Made by a program: the position numbers and the translations under genes. DNA of 64,000 nt from Camphora micrantha (taxonomy: Eukaryota; Streptophyta; Magnoliopsida; Laurales; Lauraceae). The DNA is taken from NCBI GenBank assembly GCA_003546025.1, contig QPKB01000008.1:43558625-43622624 (forward strand), given 5' to 3'. Positions 36,440 to 47,854 of the stretch are shown one piece after another. Position 1 is the first letter of the stretch; every line of letters starts with the position of its first letter. Below the pieces are notes generated by a model. That model searched no databases. It was not told where the DNA came from and worked only from the letters and a program-made list of their open reading frames with translations.

Positions 36440-36886
36440 TAGGTATTGTTTGGGAAGGAGGTAAAATGAGGGGAAGGAAAAAAAAAAAAAGAGGGGAAAA
36501 TGAAGGAAATGTTGAATGAGGGTGTTTGAGAAGGGGGGAGGGAAAGTGAGGGAGGGGAATTTGGGGGTAAAATTTTTGAATTTTTCCTTCAAAACCGGGG
36601 GGAAAATATGAGGCAAAGAGGGAAATTTTTGTCAAATTACTGAACTGCCCTTTTGTTTGTGAAATATAATTTTGAAGCTTTTGCAAAAATAAGGATAAAA
36701 TGGTAATTGTGTCTTTACCTCACAAACAAACAAAATTACACTTTTGCACTTTTCTTTTTCCTACTTTTTGACTATTCAAACAAGATGAGTTAAAATTAAT
36801 TTTCCTTCCCCTCCCCTCCCCTTCGTTTTCCTTCCCCCTCAAATTTTTCCTCCCCTCCCCTCCCCACTTCCCAAACATAGTGTTAG
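36440..36886. mobile_element. Candidate MITE with GTTTGGGAAG inverted ends
   Basis: The left end TAGGTATTGTTTGGGAAG and the reverse complement of the right end TAACACTATGTTTGGGAAG pair over their inner 11 bases. G/A-rich sequence follows at the left and C/T-rich at the right, extending the potential fold. The 450-bp interior is non-coding. I could not define a target duplication; a hAT-like MITE is the best guess. Confidence 0.5.
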
Positions 36887-39800
36887 AGATGAATTTTCCC
36901 TCTTCCTAAAAGAACTCTAATTTTCCCTACACCTTCTCAATGCCAAGGGCAATGTCAAAACTATTCAAACCTTTTCTTGAGGCATCCTCATTCTTTGATG
37001 TTTACTTTTTTCCCCCTCTTGGTATGAATTCTATTTTCCACTTTCTTTATCAAACATTTGATCATTGCACCCTGTGCGGCCTACCTCTATATGTACAATC
37101 CACCTTTACCTATTAAAGTGAAATACGATACAATGAACATATTGAGAGTGGTTGTTCATATGATCAAAACTTTAAACAATGAAAGGTGGGGATCAAATAG
37201 GATAAATTAATTATGTCTCCATTTCTTCTTTTTATCCATTGGTCTTTTTTCCATGATCCGTACAGTTTTTGGGGTCCTAACACCAAAAATCACATTAATT
37301 GATTGATAGTAAGAATGGAAGGCTCATGAAACTTTAGTTGGTTATCTTGCTCTTTATTGCATGAAAATAATTCTTAAGAATTATAAGGAACCACTTTACC
37401 ACTAATATCTTAGCCCGAACATAAATCATGGCTTACTTATTTGCATAGAATCGAATTATCAAGGATTTAAAGAAATGAATCCATTATTGTTAAAACATGA
37501 TCTATTAGTATGGATCTGAATTTCTAAGAATTCAAAAGAACCCATTATGCCATGAAATATATGACCTATTATTTCACATGAAATTGAATTCCTATAAATT
37601 CAAAGAAACATGTTTTACCATAAAATCATTTCTCTTGAGATTTTATAACATATTTGTTTGCATGAATATAATTCCGAAAAAATCAAACAAAACTCATGTT
37701 ACCATAGATTCTTTATCTTGAGAATATAATTGGAGATTTTTTATTTTCATTGAATTGGATTCCTAAAAAATGGTGTCGTCATCTCGTCATTTAAAGAAAT
37801 ATTGAAAAAATTTTTATAAACTTACTGACCATTTCTTTCATTTGAAAATTAAGGCCAATCTTGAATTTAGCGTATATTATAATATGGGATGATTGTCAAA
37901 TTGCTTAGTTCAAATCTATTGAATGTATTGGAAATTGGCAAACAACAACAATATTGAAATATTTTTATATTAGAATACTTTATAATGTAATATTTTATTT
38001 TACTAGTATTTAAATATAAAAATATTTTATTTTGTGCATATCCATCCAAACATTCCGTAAGATCTAAAAGAATATAAGAAAATGCATATTAGATCACCAC
38101 TTTTCAATTTTATTACAATGCTATATATTTCATCAAAACCCATTTATACCATTGCATTTTCAACCCACAAATGCAATAATACAAGTTTGAGTGTTTTCAT
38201 TGACCAAATTCCAACCCATTTACAAGAATGCATTTTTCTTATATTATAGCCCACACTATGGGTATTTTAGTCCTAAAATGGGGTGATCGTAGCTAGGGGA
38301 AAATATTCAAAGTTCGAGAAGGTGAAGGAAAAAATCATCTCTAGAGGTAAGTTATAGGGAAAAACCTCGGCAAGGATAACGTTTGGGGGTGAAAGTGGAA
38401 TTGTAGTAGTTTATAATTATAATTTCATACCCCAGAGGAAAGAAGGGAGAAAAAAAAAAAAAAAAAAAAACACATGTTGCTCAAGTGCATTGAATTGTGG
38501 TTGGAGTAAGATGGCCCACCATATCTCAAATGATGCTGGTAGATGACCCATCATGGAAAAAAAAAGGTGCAACACATATAGTTGATAAAAGAATGGTTTT
38601 CAGGTTCATACATCTTTCTTAAATTCTGCATTTCCCCTACTTACTGAGCCAGGTGACGGCCCATGGTAATGAATGCTTGAGACTATGAGAATCATCAAAT
38701 CAAATCAGTGGTGAAAAGCAAGCAAGCAGAAACATTGAAAAGTCATCACCCATGCAAAAAGTGGTGGTGACTGAAAAATCATTCTTCTTTTTTTGGGGGG
38801 TCTATTTTAGGTGTGGAGATCCATCGTGGGGCCAACTTGGTGGAGAAAGTCATTTGGTAAAATGATTACAGGTGACATTTCTCATCTGGAAAGTTTTCAG
38901 AATTTTCAGACCATGTGGCGCACCTGATTAATGGATTGGACCATCATCTGATACTGTATCTTACTCGATTCATGGGTCAAAAGCAGATTCCATTGCATAG
39001 GAAAATGACTTGTGGAGAATCGAGAAAGGATAGGAAAAAAAGTACTCAAAGATTTAACCTTTCTGTGCCAAGAAAAAGCACTTACAGCAAGTTACAATTA
39101 ACTTGGCCGGGTTGGTCTCTCAGCAGTTTTAGGTTGTGTTTGAACAAAATCTTGGACTAATTTCCATTTAAGATACAGAATCCCACTCACAAGCATGACC
39201 ACATGCATTTTAAAAAACGGATAAGATTTGCTATCAACCATGTTTTCCAACTTGCAGCGGACCCCATCTGGATCCATCATTAGGTGGTAAATCGATTGAT
39301 GTCTAATCAAGATTTGAATACCTTAACACAAATCTCATGCGCATAAATGTATTGGCAAATCAATTTCTCATCCAAATCCCTCAAGTTCGGCGTCTTACTG
39401 TTACTGTTGGTTAATGCAGCAAGGGAATGATGGTTGCAACGCTGGTCTGTTGGCTTGAAATACAGTAAAATGAACAAGCTGAATTAAAAGAAAATAGGGT
39501 ACACTTTTGATTAAAAAGGGGGGAAACACTACATAATTGAAACAGTAGTCAAGAACGGTTTATCCATTTCGCCCCCTATTTATTCGCGGGGTAGTGGGTT
39601 AAGTGGAACCAGGAAAATAAGAAACTAGATAAAAGGTGACAGGAGAAACTACTTTCAAGGGAAATACATGCATGGGAAGAAAATAAAATAGTTCTTGTTT
39701 GAGAAAAGAAAACGGAAAGAGAGGTTCTCCGGCCCTCTCCAATGAAGAATGAAGAGCGGGGGAATTGATGGTTACTTGGAAATCTCCATATCCACCTTTG

Positions 39801-40667
39801 ACCACACTCTCCATCTTGTTTGATCAAAAACCTACTTTCCTCAAAATACGATAGAAAATACCAACCATGAAGGGATCCGCAAAAAGACATGCAACTTACC
39901 TTGGATTTCAACAGATGGCTAGTCCAGGTTATGAATGTTTTCGCTCCTCTACAGGAACAATACAAATTATTAAAACTTTCAAATGCGACATTTGAGCAGA
40001 TATCAACATTGAGTCTCAACATCTCTGGTACTCTGTTTGGGCAGCAGCTATGGAAATCAAGATACCATAATGTGACATGCAGCAAAATTTTATTGCATTA
40101 CTGAGGGTAATGATGTTAACCCAGGTGGATGGGAAAAGATGATGATGATGGCTGCGATGATTTATTGTCGCATTGCTGGGCTTTGACTGAGTCAGCAAGA
40201 GCATGATATTATAACTTAATGCATCTAATGGGGTGCTAAGAGACATGCCATCCAAGGTTGGCAGGCAGGAAAATGTGGGTACCAAAGTAAGTAATAATTA
40301 CAATAGCAATAATGAAGGTGGCAAAACAGACCCCATCATAGTTGGGAGAAGGCTTTGACGATGAATTTCAATAGCAATAAAGACAATGATGAACAGAACA
40401 ATCATTGGTTTCCAAAATTGTTTGAGCATATATGAAAATACATACACGAACAAATCATTGTGTAACAAAATTGCAAACTGCTCTGCACAGGAAAAAAAGT
40501 AAAAATTTCAGCATGTTTTCTCCATATGAAGAAGAACCAAACACTGAACTTTTACCATGACAAAACATAACAGCTATATGGTGATGGATCTGGAAATGGT
40601 TCAGAAAGGCCTTAAAATTGAAGTTGAATGGGTGGCATATCAGAGACGTCAAAAATTCACATGTGAT
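36887..40667. other. Intergenic spacer and downstream region of the transferase gene
   Basis: AT-rich sequence with many AATTC/ATTTT words at 37300-38200, a long A run at 38451-38470 and no recognised gene. The 169-codon antisense frame at 40085-39576 lacks any family motif. Part of 40667-40000 is likely 3' UTR of the minus-strand transferase. Confidence 0.4.
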
Positions 40668-42391
40668 CTAGAAGTCATACTTTGTCCTACCACTCTTTAA
40701 GATTAGGCATAACATATCAGAGATATCAGAACCTGATGAACTGAAGAAGTTCCAAGATTCAAGCATTAGCCGTTTCCTTGATCCCTTGAAATGAACAACC
40801 TGCATCAACCACAATGTGTAAGTAATGATTAAGGACACAATGTGGACGGATGGTTCGTATGAGACTGTAAAGATTGACATTCATTCAAATGTTAAGTAAA
40901 GAAAAATAATCTCACTGCACCCATGACAGAATAAAATAGCAATAAAAAAGTCTGCCATCTATAATCCAAAATTCCAAATCCATCATCATCTTAGCATTGC
41001 CTCAAGCAAATATATATTAACATATTCAAATGAAAGCGTTACAGTAAAATCTCAAGCAATATATTAACAAATATCTCTCTATTTACCTTAACATCCAAGG
41101 GCATACCATGAAATTGCCCTGCACCCTCAGGTGGTGTCCAATTGTAAATGGCACAGGGCAAGAAGAGCACCTGTGCTCCATGGATTTCATTCATAAAAGC
41201 TTCGGGTCTTGAAAATCTCTTCACATCAAATGATGGGTGGGATTTTATAACCCAGTAAAGGGCTAGCTGATCTCCAAGCATGCGGGAAGCTTTCATGTAT
41301 TTGGAACTGTACGCTTCGAGGACTTCTTGTAGAAAAATCTTCGCTCTGCCAAAGGGAATATATTAAATTTAGCCCAGATCACATTTGGTTTGAATATTTG
41401 GGGAGGAATTTATGGCAATCCATTCCACGGTGTTATAAGCATCACAAGAAACAGATAATCACAGTGGGCATGGTAAAGTTTCCAACTTCTGTCCCAAATC
41501 AATATCAACCATCAAGATTATTAATTTGGGGCAGAAAGATAAACAGCACTCTACCAATTGTGGTTTTAATTTCTGTGCCATGCCATAAGCAGTAGCATGG
41601 ATACCCATCCATCTGAATATGGTTGTACATGGGCCAGGCCAGGCTTTGGGTCATCTAAGCCCAGCCCATTTAGTTACTGGGTCTAATATTCAAGTCTGCA
41701 TCGAGCTCACATGCCTAAAGGCCTAAAGTTTAAGCATGTTACCCAGCACATTTTGAATTAATTGGCTAGCTTTGGCTCATGTATTCAGGCCTTTTGGTAG
41801 ACAGGATCAGGCCCAATCCAGAGACCTAAAATGCCAGTCCAAAGCCAACCCAAAGCGACCTTGGCTCAGGCCAGATCATGGGTGCAGCCTCCACCCACCA
41901 CTTCCAAATGCAACATTGGGGAAAAAAATATGCATTCAAGACAATGAATGCAAACTACTTACTTTTGAAGTCCATCAGGAGTCCCCCTAACTGCGATAAA
42001 TCCTGAATTCAGAGGCTGATCTTTGTTGTTCCGGAAAGTGAGAGCAAGGTGGAAATCAGGATACTTGTGGAACATATCACAGAGACCGTCAACCACAGCC
42101 ATATCTGAATCAGTGAAAATATAATGGTTGAGATGGTGCTTCCCTTGAAGATGTTCCTCATACCTTGTTTCTAGAAAGGCCTGCATGTGTAAGAAATCAG
42201 CGATATCAATATATAATTACAGCAGGAAAAACCTCAGGTGAGCACTATGTGCCTAAATACCTAGTGGGGCCCACCTCATGATCTATCCAAGTAGACCATA
42301 AAACAGGGAACACCAAACCCAACCCCACCACCAAACCCCAAACCACACCCCCCCTCCCCCCCTACACCACACACACACCACCTACCTAAAA

Positions 42392-42430
<39 letters not shown>

Positions 42431-45400
42431 TATTACCAGCCAGCAATCCTGGGTTTGGCACCCATCTAAATGGACTGGACTGGACTGTTGGATCGATTGT
42501 GTACTTGTTTTGGACAGTGAAACAGCTGTTTATCAATTGGTTGAGATGATGCTTCGAGCCTCCATCATCATACACAAGGTTTTCCGGGGGGGGGAGGATG
42601 GGATGGGCCCCATAAGAAACAGTGCTCACCTTCTCATGAGCAATGGTGCTCAGATGAGGGGGACCACTACAGAAAGCTAGTATTTTTTCTTTTTTAAAAT
42701 TGTAAAAACATTGACAAACCACATTGTGGCCTAGACCTTGATTCTCCAAAGTCCAAGCTGAAAATGTGGTAAAAAAAGAATCAGAATTTTGTGAACATAA
42801 AAATGATTTCCTAGCTGGTTGGACTTCATTTAGACTCCACTTTGAGCGTTTACTTGTTCATCTTTGTTATGTACAGCGGAATAACATGAGTCTAGAATGG
42901 AATTCCTAGGTGTATGCTGTTCACAAACGATGTGTACTAAATACTAATTAGTTCAACAAGGCATTGAGTAAATAAGAAGATAGAACAATGGAGAAAAGCA
43001 CTTGAGAAAAATGTTTGAAAATCAGCAAAGTGAAGAGAAGACACATGAACCTCATCAGCAGGAAAAAGGAACAAAGAAAGAGGTTACATGAAATACAAGT
43101 TGAGTGGATGTGAGTAGGAAAGATGGTCAAAGTTGAATTAACTCAGCTCCATGGTATGTAAATCCTGAAACTCAAGCAACTAACAAACAAAATGGAGGAT
43201 TTAAGTTGCATGTTTTAAATAGGATCAGCAGGGTGAGAAAGTGGAGATGAGCTATTGAATTGTAGCGTGATTGACTGATTGTGGAGTGCTACTTCTATTA
43301 ATGGAATATTATTATTACTATTACTATTATTATTATTTTGAAAGATGACATTTTCGTAAGAAGTTGCACTTCCATTTTGCATGGAGCAAGGTGCATATGT
43401 TCAGATGAAGAATCAGAGTAATTGGAATAATTATAAAAAAGGCCCACATAAACTCCTAGAAAGAATTTACATATAAGAAAATATCTATTTGTTGACTGAG
43501 AACCAAATAAGTTATTATATTCAACTGACAAGGTAAATAATTCTACCAGTTCAAATAAATAAATATATATATATTACGTATATAATTTTTTCTATTCAAA
43601 TAATTCATCTAGGTGCATCAATTGCTTAATGCCAATTATTGGAAGTATAGTATGGAACTAATGTTACAGTAGTGAAGTCTGTAAGTATTGTCCTAGTCAG
43701 TCTGTAGCTGTGGTTATGCCCTAGCCCCTGTTAACATGTAAGGTCTGCCTACTGTCTTCTCTTTGTGTACTTCTCTCCTGTTTAATATCTATGTATATGT
43801 ACATCACTTTTCTAGCAAAAAATATGGTAAACGTCTGTCTCCTGTTCGATATGTATATGTACTTCTCTGTGCGTACTTTTTGTAGGTCTATTCTATCCCA
43901 GATGCACATTGTAGTGTTGTTGATGGCTGCTTCGGAATTTCACAAGCAGTTTCTAAAGGATTCTTACTGTAATTTAGAACGGAGATAATTCATCTAAGAG
44001 ACATGATGTCTCTTTCGAAAACAGACTTATGTCTAGTTCCGATGGCCAACCCGACTCAGACCTGTCCCACACCAAGTTGACTCGAACGAGTCGACCCGGT
44101 GCCAACCGGGATATAAAGCCATGAGGGGGGATCCTAAATAGAGCTGACATCTCTGTTTACCTGAAAGGGCTTCAAACTAAGTCTCAAGGGGAGGACTTGA
44201 TGTCCATGACTGACTGTGCTAGAACAGGCAGACAGATGTTAGAATTGAAAGTGACAGAGGATATACTTTTTTAAACAGGGTTGATGAAGAAGACTCACAA
44301 AGCCAAACCTAAATCATGAATCCCTTCCACCATATCCAGCAAATGCCAAGGCGTAGGGCAACAACCTGAGGCCCAAGAAATTGCCGAGGCAGTCTCCCTA
44401 GTCCCCTCCACAAGTAGAAGGGAGAGGTAAGTACACAAGTCACAAGGCCAACACAACATTAATTGAGTTGGAGATATCAAACATATCTCTCGGATTTGGG
44501 GCTATTGTAAGTAACATCTGATAGTAATAAATTAAAGACATCTGATAGTAATAAATTAAAGCGGGCACAACTTTACTAATTGTAAAACACGATTTCTTTT
44601 CTTTTCTTTTTTATTTGTTCTTTTGAATCACATGGTTGCAAGGATTTGTTCCCCTATGAGAGTCTTCAGATTTCACATACACGCTGACATGAAGAGATAT
44701 GCATGCATGCCCACATAGACACGCACACACATACACAAAGCAACACACTACCAATAAAACATGGCAGCACAGAAAACTTTAAACTTTAACCTCAATAACT
44801 ACCCTACAAAAATATTACTTTCCTTTAGTTAATGGCAATTATTGCTACCATCTCAAAAAAAAAAAAAAAAAAAAAAACACAACAGGACAAATGTATTAAA
44901 TCATCAATTTAGTACACTCTTACAATGTAAGACTTGATTCTTTGAAGCATCAACATCCCTCGCGAATAGTCACCTTGAATGTGTAATAAACTGACATTAT
45001 TTCTGCGTATCAACAGCTCAGAGGCAGGATCGCTCAAAACGATTACATTGCTTTTGGGCATTGAGACCTGTGAATTTCTACAAATGAAGAATAAACGTCA
45101 AGCAAGCATTCTAACATTAATTTATCCTCATCTGGGGGAAATCTAACATTACTTAATTCAGTTATGTTTTTTTCATTTTGATTTCTTTGGAGAAAAGCTC
45201 AAGGACAACAAAACCAGATTCCTCAAAGATTTGTTGAAAAATGCAAACCATAAGGAGTCAATATGACCAGAGGCACTAAAGGACCAGCAGAGTGCCAAAG
45301 TAAAAATAAAATTTGTATTAAACTTTTGCAGGTTTGCTCATGGGCACTGGTGATCAGACTCATATAGGGCATAGGCATATGCCATCTTCACTCGCAAACA

Positions 45401-46219
45401 ATCCTAACCATTTGTTCAAGACACAATTAAAACCATATAATTTCTTTTATTGGCAATTAAAGCCACATAATGGTAAATGGTTCATACCCAAAGTCCATTT
45501 CTTTATGAATAGGATTGTTTCCAGGAGAAAAGAGGTAAAGCTAAGGCGCATTCAGGGTAGGGCCCACTTCTTTGAACAGCTATAATGGTCAGCTAACCCA
45601 AATACCCAAAACATAGATCACCATTATTCTTCTACACAAATGTGTTCTTTTGGAAAGCTAAACAGCACATTTATTTAATGCATGAAAACTTCCATTATTG
45701 CAAATTGTAATATACCTGGATAAAATTAATGTAGGTGTTGAGAATAGCCATTGACCTTGCAGCCTTACTATATGAATTGTTCCCAACAGTTACCAAATCA
45801 GATAATTTCTCATCACTTTGTGAACTGTTGTAGACTGCAAAGACAGTGACAAAGGAAATGATTTCACTGCAATTGAAGGCATGGGAAATGTGCGACAAAT
45901 GGGTCTTGTTAAGTGCTTCTAGGCCTGCAAAACAAGCAAAATAAAATGAAGAAAAAGTTTCATCACAGGCTTCTGGTTACAGAACTACATTTTTCTGCAG
46001 AAGAACCCTAAAATCAACTAGGAGATGCTTTCATTCAAGCTAAAACCCCTAAATGCATAGGCTCAAGTTTACAAATTTTTTTTTTTGTGGGGTACCTTTT
46101 TCTTGGGTAGGGGTACTTTCAGTGAGTTCTTGTAGTGTTGAAAAAACAGAAAGTGCATGCATTTCATCAGATCTCGCTATGGGTTTCAAAAACGGAATAG
46201 AGGGGCATCAGAGAGAGAG

Positions 46220-46260
<41 letters not shown>

Positions 46261-46553
46261 TACCAGAGCATTGGAGGCGATTGGACAAACCCTCGCCTGC
46301 GGCGGGGCCGAGAACGATGTGATCGAATTTATTGGAGCGTTTGCTGCCGAGATCCTGATCGAGTTCCTTGGAATTTCGATGCAGCTCTGAGACTTTAAGA
46401 AGAACAGACAAACAAAACACAATCAAACCTCAGATCAAATGAGAGAGAGAAGGGAGAGAATATATATATACCTGAGAAGAGAAGGGGGAGGAAGACAAGA
46501 AGAGGAAAAAAGAGGAGGATAAAACGCCAGCTTCTTCTTCTTTGGATCCCCAT
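40668..46553 (-). CDS. Type II membrane nucleotide-diphospho-sugar transferase (7 exons)
   Basis: Exons: 46553-46472, 46386-46264, 45924-45716, 45067-44924, 42180-41963, 41345-41087 and 40799-40668; 1167 nt, 388 residues, phases consistent. Start MGIQRRRSWRF is followed by a hydrophobic signal anchor (about residues 11-28), so the protein is probably a Golgi or ER type II membrane protein. The GT-A-like region has NHYIFTDSDMAVVD, whose DSD fits the metal-binding DXD motif, then FHLALTFRNN and PLNSGFIAVRGTPDG. Further conserved blocks are SRMLGDQLALYWVIKSHPSFD and YNWTPPEGAGQFHGMPLDVK, and the tail is VVHFKGSRKRLMLESWNFF. From memory it resembles Arabidopsis CDI (At1g64980), needed for pollen tube growth; that orthology is unverified. 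Donor sugar and acceptor are unknown. Exon 1 and the upstream region are tandemly duplicated. Confidence 0.85.
41346..45715 (-). other. Long introns of the transferase gene
   Basis: Intron 4 (44923-42181) is 2.7 kb and intron 5 (41962-41346) about 0.6 kb. Intron 4 contains an AT microsatellite, GAGTC-rich repeat sequence near 44050-44110 like that at 3960-4400, and an A run at 44856-44876. Intron 5 holds GGCC/CAGCCC repeat sequence similar to 36060-36200. No other gene is seen. Confidence 0.45.
42401..42432. repeat. (TA)n microsatellite
   Basis: About 12 TA units followed by an imperfect TACATATATA end, preceded by a 13-base A run, inside intron 4 of the transferase gene. Confidence 0.85.
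46210..46261. repeat. (GA)n(TA)n(GA)n compound microsatellite at a splice donor
   Basis: A tripartite repeat begins right after the GT donor of intron 2 (46263-46262), so the first ~50 bases of that intron on the minus strand are CT, TA and CT repeats. Confidence 0.9.
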
Positions 46554-47253
46554 CTCATCTCTCTGCTGCTTCTTCTCCTTCTCCCTCTCTCTCTCTCTCT
46601 CTCGGGGCCTTAATTGCATGTCTTGCAGGGCTACAGTATAAATTTGGGATGCAAATGGGTCCACATTCTCTAATTACAAGGAGGTTCCGATTTGGTAAAA
46701 ATTGAATCCGGTCCTTATTTAGGCCCCGACGAATGACTCTGGGTTCGGTTTTACTTTAGTTCGAACCCATGGACCTGAGATTCGAAATATTACCTTAATT
46801 TTTGAAAACTTCTTCTAAAAATAATGATTTTTTAATATCATTCTCTACTTAGACCATGATCCAGACCCGTCCCATATATATAGTTTGGTTCTAGCTCTGG
46901 AGCTAAGAAATCGGTTCCTTAACAATTTCGGGTCCAGATCCGGCTCCATTCTCCTTAACGGTTTCGAGTCCAAATCCAATCTCACATTTTCCTTGACGGC
47001 CGACTCGGACCGGAATCGACCCGTTTACGGTACTAAATATAATGATAGCTGCGAACCGATCCATTTACGGTACTAAATATAATGATAGCTGCGACAGAGG
47101 ATTAGCACTCTCGGGTTATTGACTCATCTGAGCATTGGGTCCCATCAAGTCCCAATGCATGGGCGTACAACTTGGACTTGGTGGTGAATATTCAACTCAC
47201 ATCAAATGCTTCTTCTTCTTTGAATCCCCATCTCATCTCTCTGCTCTTCTTCT

Positions 47254-47297
<44 letters not shown>

Positions 47298-47854
47298 CTC
47301 GGGGCTTAATTGCATGTGTTACAGGGCTACAGTATAAATTTGGGATGCAAATGGGTCCCATTCTCCAATTACCCGGAGGTTCCGACCCGTTAAAAATCGG
47401 ATCTGGTCCTTTTTTAGGCCCGATGAGTAAATGGCTTTGGGTTTGATTTTACTTTGGTTCGGACCTATGGACCTGTGACTCGACATATAACCTTAATTTT
47501 CAAAAATCTTTCTTACAAATAATGATTTTTAATATCATTCTCTACCAAGACCCTGATCTAGACCCGTCCCATATATATAGTTTGGTTCTGACTCCGGAGC
47601 CAAAAAATCGGTTCCTTAACGATTTTGGGTCCAGATTTGGCTCCACATTCTCCTTAACGGTTCCGGGTCCGAATCCGATTCCATATTCTCCTTGACGGTG
47701 GATCCGGACTGGAACTGACCTATTTACATTACTAAGTATAATGATAACTGCGACAGAGGATTGACACTCTCGGGTTATTGACCCATCTGAGCATTGGGTC
47801 CCACCAAGTCCCAATGCATGGGCCTACAACTTGGACTTGGTGGTGAATATTCAA
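46530..47854. repeat. Tandem duplication of promoter, leader and start codon of the transferase gene
   Basis: Unit 1 (about 46530-47194) and unit 2 (about 47208-47854) are highly similar: CTTCTTCTTCTTTG, CCCCATCTCATCTCTCTGC, a CT microsatellite, TTAATTGCATG, GGGCTACAGTATAAATTTGG and the end TTGGTGGTGAATATTCAA. Unit 1 includes the true ATG (46553); unit 2 carries the matching ATG at 47231, but its frame reads only MGIQRRRSI before a stop. Copies differ by substitutions and by CT-tract length. Each unit holds a TATACT-like box on the minus strand. Confidence 0.85.
47256..47294. repeat. (CT)n microsatellite in the distal promoter copy
   Basis: About 18 CT units, longer than the equivalent tract in the proximal copy (about 46584-46603). 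Confidence 0.9.

Noticed and set aside
39576..40085. 169-codon open frame on the minus strand near the transferase 3' end
   Set aside because: No family motif, composition typical of antisense noise, and no splice or start context; likely chance ORF in UTR or spacer.
42276..42749. 157-codon minus-strand ORF in intron 4 of the transferase gene
   Set aside because: Translation is low-complexity (glycine runs, Tyr-Ile repeats from the TA microsatellite) and lies between two well-supported exons.
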